NCBI GenBank assembly: GCA_965219935.1
Contig: CBDCOU010000003.1
Location: 2,852,001 to 2,916,000, forward strand
Direction of reading: 5' to 3'
DNA from: Bin34 sp965219935
GTDB taxonomy: Bacteria > Chloroflexota > Anaerolineae > Caldilineales > Caldilineaceae
Length of the DNA: 64,000 nt
In this document: piece by piece, positions 28,193 to 37,785 of the stretch
Position numbering within the stretch: the first letter of the stretch is position 1
Layout: every line of letters begins with the position of its first letter
Position numbers and translations under genes: made by a program
The notes under the pieces: generated by a model
The model's input: only the letters and a program-made list of their open reading frames with translations
The model's database searches: none
Told to the model about the DNA's origin: nothing

Positions 28193-31100
28193 ATGGACTT
28201 CAGGCGGCGACGCCCCTTGTAGCGGCTCCGCCATGAAGGCTGGCAGAATTCGGCCTTGCGACACCAGGGGGCACAGGAGAACGTCTCCCGGTCCATTCGC
28301 CGCGGCGCGCCCGGGAACCTGCCGGCCGTGACATCGGCCACGATGTTGTCCAGCTGTTCCAGCACGGTCTCGACCAGCGGATCACCCTCGTTGTGCGGTT
28401 CCGTGATCTCCGGGCTGGTCTGGCGGGTTCCGCTGCGTGTTCCCCGCGGCTCCAAGTTGCGGACATTCCAGTAGGCACTGTACGCGACCGGCCCGATTTC
28501 GTTGTGCACCGCCCGTCCGTACAGGACCGCCTGCAGGGTCTTGCCCTCCGCCACGTCGCGTTTGGATTTCCCGGAACGCTTGTAGTCGATCACGCGCAGG
28601 TTGCCGTCGTCGTCCACATCGATGCGGTCGACAATGCCCCGCAGGTGGACGGATCCGGTCTCCATCAGGAGGTCGCTGTCCTCGGTCCACTCCATGTGTT
28701 CTTCCTGGTACATGGGCATCCACGTGTTCGAAGCCAGATGGTCTGCCTCCTCGCGGTCCCTGAGCACCAGTTCAATCAGGTTCCGTCGAATCTCTTCCAG
28801 GTCGTGGTGTGCCAGCGGGTAGGGCTGGTACTTCAACCGGACATGCCGGGAACCTTCGCCCTCGGCCAGCACTTCAGACACCAGAGCCTCAACCTGTTCC
28901 CTGCCCAGTTGCGCCAGGCTCCCTTCCTTCAGCCTGCCGTAGATGCCTTCCAGGGCATCGTGGTAGATGTTGCCTTCCACGACCGGCGGCATCCCTTCCT
29001 CGGGAGTTTCGTCGGGCTTCAGGCCCAGCACCCTTTCGGCGAAAAATCCCAGGGGACAGACCGGAAAGTTCTCGAGGGCACTGGGACTCCAGCGGTGATT
29101 CGGGCCGAATTTCTCCCGCAGGCGCCTCAGAGCCGTTGGGCTGGACAGGACGCCTTCGTAACAGGTTGGAGCCGCGGTGTCGGTGCGCAGCGCGTCCACA
29201 CGGATCAGGTCCGCGACCCGTTCCAAGTCCGCTTCAATGCCGGCTGCAACAGCCCATGACGCATTGGCGGCACCGCCCCGGACCGCGAACCGGAGCAGTT
29301 CCCGTGCGGAGGCGGGAGGTGCCGGTTCCGGCCGGGCATGTTCGCCGTCCGGCCAAAAGGGCGAGGCCGGAACGAGACCGGACTCCAGTGCACCGCCGGC
29401 AATGGCCTTGCGGGAGCGGCTCAGATAAGGCCGCCCCGTGCATCCGGCCACGAGCATGTCCCACTTCAGCCAGGCCGTTCGATGATCATGGGTGCGCAGG
29501 TCAAGTGCATGGTTGTCCCGTTCGCGGACCGAGAAAATGGAGTCGGTTGGGGCCCCGGCCGGCAGCGACCGTTCGTTGAGGCCCATGACAAACAGATGCC
29601 GGGTCGGCACCATCCAGCCGTTGTCGAAATCGAGAACCCTTACGGACTCTTCGGGTTTGTACAGGGGAACGGAGAGCCTCTCAATCCGCTCCAGGAGGCG
29701 ACGCCTCAAATCCGGCCATGGCACGCGCCGAGTGGTCGAAGACGCACGCAGCATGTCGACGACCATTCGCTCCAGTGCCTGGCGAACCGCTTTGGCCAAG
29801 ACCCGATCCGAGGGTGCAACCTCTTCGGGAATGCCGACGCCAACACCTTCGGGCTGCAATAGGCCCCTCGCCCAGGTCAGCAGGCTGCGCTCATCCTCGG
29901 TGTCTGGAGGCGTCAACCCGTCCAACAGGCATTGGGCGACACCCTCCAAGTCCTGTCGGAACCCGGCCGGCTCTTCCTTCAGGCCCATGTCCCGCAGCAG
30001 ATGCCGATCCCAATCGGCATCCGCGTGAAAGGGACTGAGCCACTGCTCCCGCCCCCGAATCACGCCAAAGGCGTGGATTAGGGTACGCAGGTGTTCCAGG
30101 CCATCGTGCTCCACGCTCGGGTGGAGCAGCCAAGGTGACAGCAGCAGGTCCCAGGTCTCTGCCAGCGGGAACAAGGGTGCCGCCTCCAGTGCCTGCCGGA
30201 ATGCCAGGCACAACGGATGTTCCGACAGCGGCAGCGGCAAGTCCAGTGGAATCCGGTATTCCTCCGCCACCCGGCGCAGAAGAGAATTCCAGTCGTGCAT
30301 GGTCGGAACACACAAGGTGATGTCCTGCAGCTCGACTTCACCAGCCTGCAGCATCTGCTTGACGCGGCGCAGAACCCAGCGCACCTCGTCCTCGGCCGTG
30401 GACAACTCGGCCGTTTCAAAAGCGTGTTGGGGCACAGGTGCGCGGGCCGTCGCGGGACTGCCGGGTTCCCCAAGCTCCTTGGCCAAATCGTTGGACCGGG
30501 CGTGGCCCAACGGCGATCGACCAACGGGCAGAAACACCTGGACCTCCGTGCCGCATCGCTGCACCGCATGCAGGAAACGCCGCTGCAAGGGGGTGAACCC
30601 GGCGAAACCGGCCACCAGGAGGCCGGCACCGAGCTCAAGGTCGGCGGATTCGGTCTGCAACAGTGAGCACACCCGGGTTAGCGCGACATCCGGATCCAGG
30701 GCGCCTGTCCGCTCCTGATGTTCAACATACCGGTCGTACAGCAAGGCCAGATCCCGGTTCCGCGGCCCGCCACTGGATACGGCCCAGGCCCGGAAGGTGT
30801 CGGGGGAGATGGCCTGATGCTGCATCTCCCGAAACCAGTCCAGCAGACGGCGCTGGAATCCCGGCAGGAGCAGCGAATCCTGAATCTCGCTGTCCAGACC
30901 CTCGGCGTGGACCTCCCCGGCAATGGTCTCCACGAGCAGCGATTGGTCTACCGGACGGAGGATCCCGAAACCGGAATTGGCCCGGTTCAGCAGTTGGCCC
31001 GTCAACCGTCCAAAGTTGAAGGAGTGTACGTTCAGGCGCCGGGCGGGACGCCTCCCCCACTCCGCCTCCAACGCGGGTGGCAACAGCACCCAGACCGCGG

Positions 31101-31203
31101 TCAGGGGATCGTCGGACTGCAGTCGGTCGATCCCTTCTCCCATGTCCGCCAGCGCCTGCTCGCTGGTTTCGCTCCGGACAACCTGCAGGCCGGACATGGG
31201 CAT
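28189..31203 (-). CDS. addB: AddB-like helicase-fold/nuclease subunit
   Basis: The protein has 1004 residues and is the partner of AddA in DNA double-strand break resection. The N-terminal two thirds form a degenerate UvrD-like region. The C-terminal third is a PD-(D/E)XK nuclease with GIVDRIDVDDDG and RVIDYKRSGKSK. Cysteines in FPVCPLGFFAERVLGL and FSCAPWCRKAEFCQ match the iron-sulfur staple found in AddB nucleases. No canonical Walker A is evident at the start, so its ATPase may be inactive, as in some AddB relatives. It is upstream of addA with a 4-base overlap. Its reading frame is intact even though addA is broken. Confidence 0.85.
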   Translation of the reverse strand: MPMSGLQVVRSETSEQALADMGEGIDRLQSDDPLTAVWVLLPPALEAEWGRRPARRLNVHSFNFGRLTGQLLNRANSGFGILRPVDQSLLVETIAGEVHAEGLDSEIQDSLLLPGFQRRLLDWFREMQHQAISPDTFRAWAVSSGGPRNRDLALLYDRYVEHQERTGALDPDVALTRVCSLLQTESADLELGAGLLVAGFAGFTPLQRRFLHAVQRCGTEVQVFLPVGRSPLGHARSNDLAKELGEPGSPATARAPVPQHAFETAELSTAEDEVRWVLRRVKQMLQAGEVELQDITLCVPTMHDWNSLLRRVAEEYRIPLDLPLPLSEHPLCLAFRQALEAAPLFPLAETWDLLLSPWLLHPSVEHDGLEHLRTLIHAFGVIRGREQWLSPFHADADWDRHLLRDMGLKEEPAGFRQDLEGVAQCLLDGLTPPDTEDERSLLTWARGLLQPEGVGVGIPEEVAPSDRVLAKAVRQALERMVVDMLRASSTTRRVPWPDLRRRLLERIERLSVPLYKPEESVRVLDFDNGWMVPTRHLFVMGLNERSLPAGAPTDSIFSVRERDNHALDLRTHDHRTAWLKWDMLVAGCTGRPYLSRSRKAIAGGALESGLVPASPFWPDGEHARPEPAPPASARELLRFAVRGGAANASWAVAAGIEADLERVADLIRVDALRTDTAAPTCYEGVLSSPTALRRLREKFGPNHRWSPSALENFPVCPLGFFAERVLGLKPDETPEEGMPPVVEGNIYHDALEGIYGRLKEGSLAQLGREQVEALVSEVLAEGEGSRHVRLKYQPYPLAHHDLEEIRRNLIELVLRDREEADHLASNTWMPMYQEEHMEWTEDSDLLMETGSVHLRGIVDRIDVDDDGNLRVIDYKRSGKSKRDVAEGKTLQAVLYGRAVHNEIGPVAYSAYWNVRNLEPRGTRSGTRQTSPEITEPHNEGDPLVETVLEQLDNIVADVTAGRFPGAPRRMDRETFSCAPWCRKAEFCQPSWRSRYKGRRRLKSI

Positions 31204-31223
31204 GACGCGAGTCAGGGGAAATT

Positions 31224-32387
31224 TCAGCCGGTGGCCGGCTGTCGGGACTGCACCAGATGCACGAATTCCGCAAACAGCCGGTCCGCATCGTGCGGTCCGG
31301 GACTGGCTTCCGGATGGTACTGAACGCTGAACACGGGCCTGTCCGTCAGGCGCAGGCCCTCCACCGTCTTGTCGTTCAGGTTCCAGTGGGTGATTTCCAC
31401 GTTGTCCGGCAGGCCGTCGTGCAGCACGCTGTAGTTGTGGTTCTGCGAAGTGATCTGAACATTGCCGGCCGCCAGGTCGCTGACCGGCTGGTTGCCCCCG
31501 TGGTGGCCGAACTTGAGCTTGTAGGTCTCCGCGCCCAGGGCCTGGGCAATGATTTGGTGGCCCAGGCAGATGCCGAACAGGGGCACCCTGCTCTCAATCA
31601 GCTGCCGGGCCGTCTCCGTCACGTAGTGCAGGGCACCGGGATCGCCAGGGCCGTTGCTCAGGAAAAGGCCGTCGGGATTCATGGCCAGGACCTCGGCCGC
31701 GGAGGTGGAGGCCGGTACCACCTCGACCCGGAAACCCTGGCTGGCCAGGCGACGCAGGATGTTGTACTTGATGCCCAGATCCCAGGCCACAACCAGAGGT
31801 TGCCGTTCCATCTCGACCGGTTCCGGCAATTCCCCCGAAGCCACCGGCTCCCAAGGGGAGGCGGTCGTTTCAGCCCAGGGGTAGGGTTCGGCACAGGTCA
31901 CTTCGCGCACCAGGTCCCGGCCTTCCAGCCCCTCGAAGTCCCGAGCCCGGGCCAGGAGTTGTTCCGGGTTCAGGGAACCGTTCGTGCACAGGGCCGCATG
32001 CACCACCCCCTGCTCGCGGATGTGCCGGGTCAACAGCCGGGTGTCGATGTCGCTAATGCCGGGTACGCCGGCCTCGGCCAGCCAGTCCGGCAGGGACCGC
32101 GTGGCCCGCCAGCTGGACACATGGCGGCTGACTTCGCGCACGATCAGAGCCGTCAGACGGGGACGTGCGCTTTCGATGTCATCCTCGTTGATGCCGGTGT
32201 TGCCGATGTGGGGTGTGGTCATGCAGACCATCTGTCCCTGATAGGAGGGATCCGTGATCACCTCCTGGTATCCGGTCAGGCAGGTGTTGAACACCACCTC
32301 CCCCACCGCCACCGTCTCCGCGCCGAATCCCTGGCCGGCGAACACGGTGCCGTCCGACAGCACCAGATGGGCGCGCTGTCCGCTCAC
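31224..32387 (-). CDS. carA: Carbamoyl-phosphate synthase small subunit
   Basis: This glutaminase subunit passes ammonia to CarB for carbamoyl phosphate, the precursor of arginine and pyrimidines. It has 387 residues with a GTG start that overlaps the carB stop (GTGA, 4 bases). The N-terminal CPSase domain contains FNTCLTGYQEVITDPSY. The class I glutamine amidotransferase domain contains LFLSNGPGDP, FGICLGHQIIAQALGA (nucleophile Cys), TSQNHNY and QYHPEASPGPHD (catalytic His). All catalytic residues are present. The unusual order carB then carA on one transcript is discussed with carB. Confidence 0.96.
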   Translation of the reverse strand: MSGQRAHLVLSDGTVFAGQGFGAETVAVGEVVFNTCLTGYQEVITDPSYQGQMVCMTTPHIGNTGINEDDIESARPRLTALIVREVSRHVSSWRATRSLPDWLAEAGVPGISDIDTRLLTRHIREQGVVHAALCTNGSLNPEQLLARARDFEGLEGRDLVREVTCAEPYPWAETTASPWEPVASGELPEPVEMERQPLVVAWDLGIKYNILRRLASQGFRVEVVPASTSAAEVLAMNPDGLFLSNGPGDPGALHYVTETARQLIESRVPLFGICLGHQIIAQALGAETYKLKFGHHGGNQPVSDLAAGNVQITSQNHNYSVLHDGLPDNVEITHWNLNDKTVEGLRLTDRPVFSVQYHPEASPGPHDADRLFAEFVHLVQSRQPATG

Positions 32388-35300
32388 GGGACCGGCTCCG
32401 CCATGGCGTAGTTCTGCAGGCTGCGCACATCCGCATCCTGTTCCTGCAGGGCCCGAATGCCGGTCACGGCCGCCGCGGCCGCGGGCATGGTGGTCAGGAT
32501 GGGAATGGCCAGCCGGGTGGCCAGGGTCCGGATGCGGGCACCGTGACGACGGCTGCGCGGTCCCTTGGGCGTGTTGATCACCAAATCCACCTGGCCTTCC
32601 TCCATGGCTTCCAACACGGTGCGCCCCTCCTCCCCGGCCTTGCGCAACTTTCGAACTTCCAGGCCCGCCGCGCGGAAGAACGCCGCCGTGCCCCGGGTGG
32701 CCAGCAGGTGGAACCCGAGTTCGTGCAGCTCGCGGGCGATGGACAAGGCATCCGGCTTGTCCTGATCATTGACGGTCAGCAACGCGCCACCGCGGACCGG
32801 CAGCGGCGATCCGGCCTGTTCCTGGCTCTTGGCGAAGGCATTGCCGAAGTCCGGGGCATGTCCCATCACCTCGCCGGTGGAGCGCATTTCCGGTCCCAGG
32901 ATGGTGTCCACGCCGGTGAACTTCTTCCAGGGCAGCACAGCCTCCTTGACAAAGAAGCCGTTCACCGACGGTTCCTCCGTCAGGCCAAGCTCCGCCAGCG
33001 CGGAACCCAGCATGACCTTGGCGGCAATTTTGGCCAGTTGCACACCCGTGGCCTTGGACACATAGGGAACGGTGCGGCTGGCCCGCGGATTCACCTCCAG
33101 GACATACACATCTTCACCCTGAATGGCGTACTGCACGTTCATCAGGCCCCGCACATGCAGGGCCATGCCCAGCCGGTGCGTATGACTGCGCAACAGGTCC
33201 AGGACGTTGGCCGACAACCGATGCGGCGGCAGAACGCAGGCACTGTCGCCACTGTGCACCCCGGCGCCTTCCACGTGCTGCATGATGCCGCCGATCACCA
33301 CCTGCCGCCCGTCGCAAATCGCGTCGACATCCACCTCGATCGCCCCACTCAGGAACTGATCGACGTAGAGGGGATGATGGGGGGACACCTGGGCCGCGGC
33401 CTGGATGTAGGTCTTGAGATCAATCTCGTCGTGCACGATGGCCATGGCCCGTCCGCCCAATACAAACGAGGGGCGCACCACCACCGGATAGCCGATGGTC
33501 TCCACCACCGCCAGGGCCTGCTCCAGATTGCGCGCCAGGCCGTGGGCCGGCGCGGGGATGTCCAGTGCCGCCAGCAGGTCGCTGAAGCGATCCCGGTCCT
33601 CGGCCAGGTCAATGCTGGCGGGCGAGGTGCCCAGAATTGGCACACCGTCCCTTTCCAGGTCCGTTGCCAGGTTCAACGGAGTCTGCCCACCGTACTGGAC
33701 GATGACCCCCGCCAGAGCGCCGTTGGCGGCTTCCCGCTGGACGATGTGCAGAACATCCTCGCGCGTCAGCGGCTCGAAGTAGAGGCGGGTGCTGGTGTCG
33801 TAGTCCGTGCTCACCGTCTCCGGGTTGCAGTTGACCATGATGGTCTCGTAACCCATCTCCTGCAGCGCGAAGCTGGCGTGGACACAGCAGTAGTCGAACT
33901 CGATGCCCTGTCCGATGCGGTTGGGGCCGCCACCCAGGATGACCACTTTCCGGCGATCGGTGGGCAAGGCCTCGTCGCCCTCGTCGTAGCTGCTGTACAG
34001 GTAGGGTGTGAAGGCCTGAAACTCCGCGGCACAGGTATCCACCTGGTGGTAGGTGGGGCGGATATCCTGTTGCCGACGCACCTCCCTGATATCCACCTCC
34101 GACCATGATTCCGCCCTGTTGCGCGAGAGCAGTTCCGCCAGCTGGGCGTCGCTGAAGCCCTGACGCTTGGCCTCCCTGAGGCTTTCGGCATCCGCCCCGG
34201 AAACCCGGCCGGCGGTTTCGCACAACTGCTGCATCTGATCCAGGAACCAGATGTCAAACCCGGTCATGCGGGCGAGAGTTGCCAGATCCCACTGCCGTTC
34301 CAGGGCGGTATACACCGCAAACAACCGATCGCGGTTGGGAATTCGCAGCAGGCTTTCCAGTTCGTCGTCGGTGACCGGCTCTTCCAAGGGACCCCATCCG
34401 TTGCGACCGATTTCGAGGCTGCGAATGCCCTTTTGCAGGGCAGCCTTGAAGGTACGGCCGATGGACATCACCTCGCCCACAGACTTCATCTGCGGCCCCA
34501 GGCTGGACTCCACGCCGCTGAACTTTTCGAAGGCCCAGCGGGGAATCTTCACGACCACATAGTCGATGGACGGCTCGAAGGCCGCCACGGTCTGCCGCGT
34601 GATGTCGTTGGTCAGCTCGTCCAGGTTGTAGCCCACCGCCACCAGGGCGGCCCACTTGGCAATGGGGAATCCGGTCGCCTTGGATGCCAGGGCACTCGAA
34701 CGCGAAACCCGCGGATTCATCTCGATGACCACGACCCGGCCGGTTTCCGGGTGCACGGCAAACTGAACGTTGGACCCGCCGGTCTCTACGCCCACGGCCC
34801 GCATGACCAGGCGCGCCTGATCACGCAACCGCTGCAGTTCCCGGTCCGTGAGGGTCTGGGCGGGAGCCACGGTGATGCTGTCCCCGGTGTGGACGCCCAT
34901 GGCATCCAGGTTCTCGATGGAACAGACCACGACGAAATTGTCCGCGCCGTCGCGCATCACCTCGAGTTCGAATTCCTTCCAGCCGATCAGCGACTCCTCG
35001 ATCAGGACGCTGCCGACCGGGCTTTCGCGCAGGCCCCAGGCCACCTTGGCATCGAACTCGTCCGGGGTTTGGACGGTGCCGGCCCCGCTGCCGCCCAGGG
35101 TGAAGCTGGGACGGATGAAGATGGGGAAGCGACCAATCGTTTCCGCGTGGCTGCGTGCCTCCTCCAGGGTCGTGGCCAGGAAGGAGTGGGGCGACTCGAG
35201 CCCGTATTCGGTGATGGCGTTCTTGAACAGCTCCCGATCCTCGGCCAGCTGCATCGACTCGAGACGGGCACCGATGAGTTCCACGCCGTATCGATCCAGG

Positions 35301-35620
35301 ACGCCGGCCGCCGCCAGATCGACCGCCAGGTTGAGTCCCGTCTGGCCGCCGACGGTGGGCAGCAGGGCATCCGGCCGTTCCCGTTCGATGATCTTCTCCA
35401 GGTAGGGAACGGTCAGCGGCTCCACGTAGGTGGCATCCGCCATCTCCGGATCCGTCATGATGGTGGCCGGATTGGAGTTGACGAGGATGATACGGAAGCC
35501 CGCCTGGCGGAGGGCCTTGCACGCCTGGACGCCGGAGTAGTCGAACTCGCAGGCTTGACCGATCACGATCGGACCTGATCCGATGATCAGGATGGATTCG
35601 ATGTCGGTGCGGCGAGGCAT
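32384..35620 (-). CDS. carB: Carbamoyl-phosphate synthase large subunit
   Basis: The protein has 1078 residues from the ATG at 35620 and builds carbamoyl phosphate from bicarbonate, ammonia and two ATP. Two homologous ATP-grasp halves are present (SILIIGSGPIVIGQACEFDY at the start; VVILGGGPNRIGQGIEFDYC at about 550). Each carries the biotin-carboxylase-like blocks FIRPSFTLGGSG and VVRPSFVLGGRAM. A C-terminal MGS-like allosteric domain ends with LQNYAMAEPVP. An upstream extension to 35683 shows no family similarity. The gene precedes carA, the reverse of the common carA-carB order, and overlaps it by 4 bases, so stoichiometric synthesis is likely. Confidence 0.96.
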   Translation of the reverse strand: MPRRTDIESILIIGSGPIVIGQACEFDYSGVQACKALRQAGFRIILVNSNPATIMTDPEMADATYVEPLTVPYLEKIIERERPDALLPTVGGQTGLNLAVDLAAAGVLDRYGVELIGARLESMQLAEDRELFKNAITEYGLESPHSFLATTLEEARSHAETIGRFPIFIRPSFTLGGSGAGTVQTPDEFDAKVAWGLRESPVGSVLIEESLIGWKEFELEVMRDGADNFVVVCSIENLDAMGVHTGDSITVAPAQTLTDRELQRLRDQARLVMRAVGVETGGSNVQFAVHPETGRVVVIEMNPRVSRSSALASKATGFPIAKWAALVAVGYNLDELTNDITRQTVAAFEPSIDYVVVKIPRWAFEKFSGVESSLGPQMKSVGEVMSIGRTFKAALQKGIRSLEIGRNGWGPLEEPVTDDELESLLRIPNRDRLFAVYTALERQWDLATLARMTGFDIWFLDQMQQLCETAGRVSGADAESLREAKRQGFSDAQLAELLSRNRAESWSEVDIREVRRQQDIRPTYHQVDTCAAEFQAFTPYLYSSYDEGDEALPTDRRKVVILGGGPNRIGQGIEFDYCCVHASFALQEMGYETIMVNCNPETVSTDYDTSTRLYFEPLTREDVLHIVQREAANGALAGVIVQYGGQTPLNLATDLERDGVPILGTSPASIDLAEDRDRFSDLLAALDIPAPAHGLARNLEQALAVVETIGYPVVVRPSFVLGGRAMAIVHDEIDLKTYIQAAAQVSPHHPLYVDQFLSGAIEVDVDAICDGRQVVIGGIMQHVEGAGVHSGDSACVLPPHRLSANVLDLLRSHTHRLGMALHVRGLMNVQYAIQGEDVYVLEVNPRASRTVPYVSKATGVQLAKIAAKVMLGSALAELGLTEEPSVNGFFVKEAVLPWKKFTGVDTILGPEMRSTGEVMGHAPDFGNAFAKSQEQAGSPLPVRGGALLTVNDQDKPDALSIARELHELGFHLLATRGTAAFFRAAGLEVRKLRKAGEEGRTVLEAMEEGQVDLVINTPKGPRSRRHGARIRTLATRLAIPILTTMPAAAAAVTGIRALQEQDADVRSLQNYAMAEPVP

Positions 35621-36122
35621 TGGAGTGGGGGTGAAGGAACCGGAATCAACCTGAATTCTGCCGAAACCGCGGGATCGTACCACAGCAAATCCGGGTTTGA
35701 TTGCGCGCGGGAGTGCTCAGGCCGGAGCAGGGTCGATGATGGGCTGCGAGCACCTGGATCGCCTCCGGCAACAAGGTGTGCCGTGGCGATTTTCGTGGCC
35801 GGCATGCCTTCGGGCAGACCTTCATCCCACAGCGGCCCATCAGCAAGACCGGGACAAGACGCTATCCGGTCTGCTCAGTAGAATGCGGGCTGTAGAGTTC
35901 AGTACCGGAACGCGGCAATGGCCAGACCAGAAGGACAAGCCCGATACTACGCAGATACCATTCCCGCGTCCCCAGCCGGTGACAAACCCAACGTCCAACG
36001 ATGTCCCGAAGAGCGATACAACAAATGCCAACACCACTTCCAAGTCTCCCAAGACACGCCCAAGTGAGGACAGGTAGATTGCTTCCATCCACTTACTTGA
36101 AGAGCGAAGTGGGGAGCTACAG
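35621..36122. other. Gap upstream of carB
   Basis: About 500 bases. An extended -10 candidate TGGTACGAT on the minus strand (TACGAT at 35679-35674) would start carBA mRNA about 47 bases before the ATG. No pyrimidine-responsive leader or attenuator is evident. Short open frames on both strands show no family. Confidence 0.35.
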
Positions 36123-36347
36123 ATGAACCAGCATCTGAAGCAAGCCTTTCTAAAGGCGTCTCAGTTGCCGAAAGCCGATCAAATCAAATTCGCTCGCTTT
36201 CTGCTGACCGAACTGGCAGCGAACTGTCACTGGCAAGCGTTGCTCTCCCGCCCTGAATCGGAGGAATTGCTGGAACGCATGGCTGATGAGGCCCTGTCCG
36301 ACCACCGCGCGGGACTAACCTCACCACTTGGTCCGAACAAGCTGTGA
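36123..36347 (+). CDS. Small antitoxin-like protein
   Basis: This 74-residue protein reads MNQHLKQAFLKASQLPKADQ, then IKFARFLLTELAANCHWQAL, ending with HRAGLTSPLGPNKL. The helical pattern resembles a widespread family of small addiction-module antitoxins whose C-terminal HxAGxTxxL segment precedes a RelE-like toxin. The downstream frame starting GTG 36344 (overlap GTGA) gives only 41 residues (VSVRPFVRRGLWEAYLYSQH and onward) and does not look like a toxin, so the toxin partner seems lost or very divergent. Confidence 0.55.
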   Translation: MNQHLKQAFLKASQLPKADQIKFARFLLTELAANCHWQALLSRPESEELLERMADEALSDHRAGLTSPLGPNKL

Positions 36348-36630
36348 GCGTGCGCCCCTTTGTTCGAAGAGGTTTATGGGAAGCGTACCTGTACTCCCAG
36401 CACAAGTGTGACCACAGGCACGACACCAAAACCCCGCCTGCCCGAGGCCTTGCATGCCGAAACGCGTGATTGTTTCGTACACACAGGTCGATCACGATTG
36501 GACCCAACCCGGCGACAGGATGGATTCGATATCCGTGCTGCGAGGAGAGAAATTGCCGGCCTCCAGCGTGCCAGGTTAGTGTGGCGTACAATGCCGAAGC
36601 ACCTCTGTGCGAACGCAAACCGGAAGCAGC

Positions 36631-37785
36631 ATGGCCGATACAACTCTGGCGCGAGAGCAACAGACTCTGGCTCCGGCATATGGACAGGGCGGCCCCGATC
36701 CGCGTGCCCTTGAGCTGGTGGGCGCGTTGCAACAGTACCTGCCCGAAGCTGACGTACTGCTGTTCGGTTCGCGCGCTATCGGCGACTGGCGGCCAGGTTC
36801 CGACATTGACCTGGCGGTAATCGGCGGCGATCCCGATGCGGCCGAGGAAGCGATCGCGCAGCTTCAGTCCCAGGAGTCACATGCCCGCGCCCAACTGTTC
36901 CATTTCACACGCGCCGAGTTCAACGAACTGCGCGTATCGCTGCCGCATATCGTTGGCCAGGTGCAGGCGCATGGGCTGACGGCCGCAGGAGAACACCTAC
37001 CACCTGCGGATCAAGACAATCCTTGGCCGGGAGTTCAAGGGCTCCTGCACGCTGCGCGCCGTAAACTGGAGGCTGCACTGATCCTCTTCGGTACGCAGCC
37101 GCTGACGGGCGAGATCGTATTGTCCACACATGCGACATTGGAACGTTGCCTTAAGGCCGCGCAGGGTGCAGAGCGAGTGGATTTCAGAAAGCATGTCCAT
37201 CGGGATGCGCAACACAACCTGTGCGCACTGGCCGAGTTGCTGTCGGCGAAACCGTACGCCAACCTGACAGACGTCATGCCGGTCGATTACCTGCGGCAAC
37301 TGGATGCGTATCAAAACACCGCCTTGTACGATCACGACCAACGAGTGCAATGGCCGACGACCGACAACAAAACGTTGCTCGCAGCCGTGCAACAGGCATC
37401 CTTGGGCCTTGCCGACCACGCCTTGGCGATATTGGGCAAAACACCCCGCGAGGTCGGCTACGAACATCGCATCGGCAGCGATGCGTTGGGGGGATTCGGC
37501 ACCGTCGCGCTCAACCACTACGCCCACGCCCAGCTGGGCGCACGGGAGCGGCAACACATCGTGAACTCCGAACGCGTAAACGTTCTGAACACATTGCTTG
37601 GCAGCCGGTTGACGGAATCCCAGTTGGCGCGTGTTGAATCGAATTGGTACACCCACAACGCTCCCGACGATGTGGTGGCGCGGATCGTGGCCGTAATGAC
37701 CGACCCATCGACTTGGCTGGATCTACTCGTCACAACCGGCTATCGCGAAACCGATGCCGACACACCGCCGCTCCAAGGTGGTTGA
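36631..37785 (+). CDS. Nucleotidyltransferase-HEPN-like protein
   Basis: The protein has 384 residues from ATG 36631, preceded by GGAAG; a GTG at 36607 is less likely. An N-terminal minimal nucleotidyltransferase fold has LLFGSRAIGDWRPGSDIDLA, the GS-x(n)-DxD signature, with both Asp residues kept. The following section (about 135-240, VQGLLHAARRKLEAALILFG to HNLCALAELL) has the helical pattern and terminal His-rich stretch of HEPN domains. A strict RX4-6H motif is not certain. About 110 residues at the C-terminus are unknown. MNT and HEPN proteins usually form two-gene toxin-antitoxin pairs, in which the MNT partner AMPylates the HEPN RNase. Here both appear in one chain with an extra domain, so self-regulation or a different enzyme role (e.g. 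antibiotic nucleotidyltransferase) is possible. Confidence 0.6.
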   Translation: MADTTLAREQQTLAPAYGQGGPDPRALELVGALQQYLPEADVLLFGSRAIGDWRPGSDIDLAVIGGDPDAAEEAIAQLQSQESHARAQLFHFTRAEFNELRVSLPHIVGQVQAHGLTAAGEHLPPADQDNPWPGVQGLLHAARRKLEAALILFGTQPLTGEIVLSTHATLERCLKAAQGAERVDFRKHVHRDAQHNLCALAELLSAKPYANLTDVMPVDYLRQLDAYQNTALYDHDQRVQWPTTDNKTLLAAVQQASLGLADHALAILGKTPREVGYEHRIGSDALGGFGTVALNHYAHAQLGARERQHIVNSERVNVLNTLLGSRLTESQLARVESNWYTHNAPDDVVARIVAVMTDPSTWLDLLVTTGYRETDADTPPLQGG

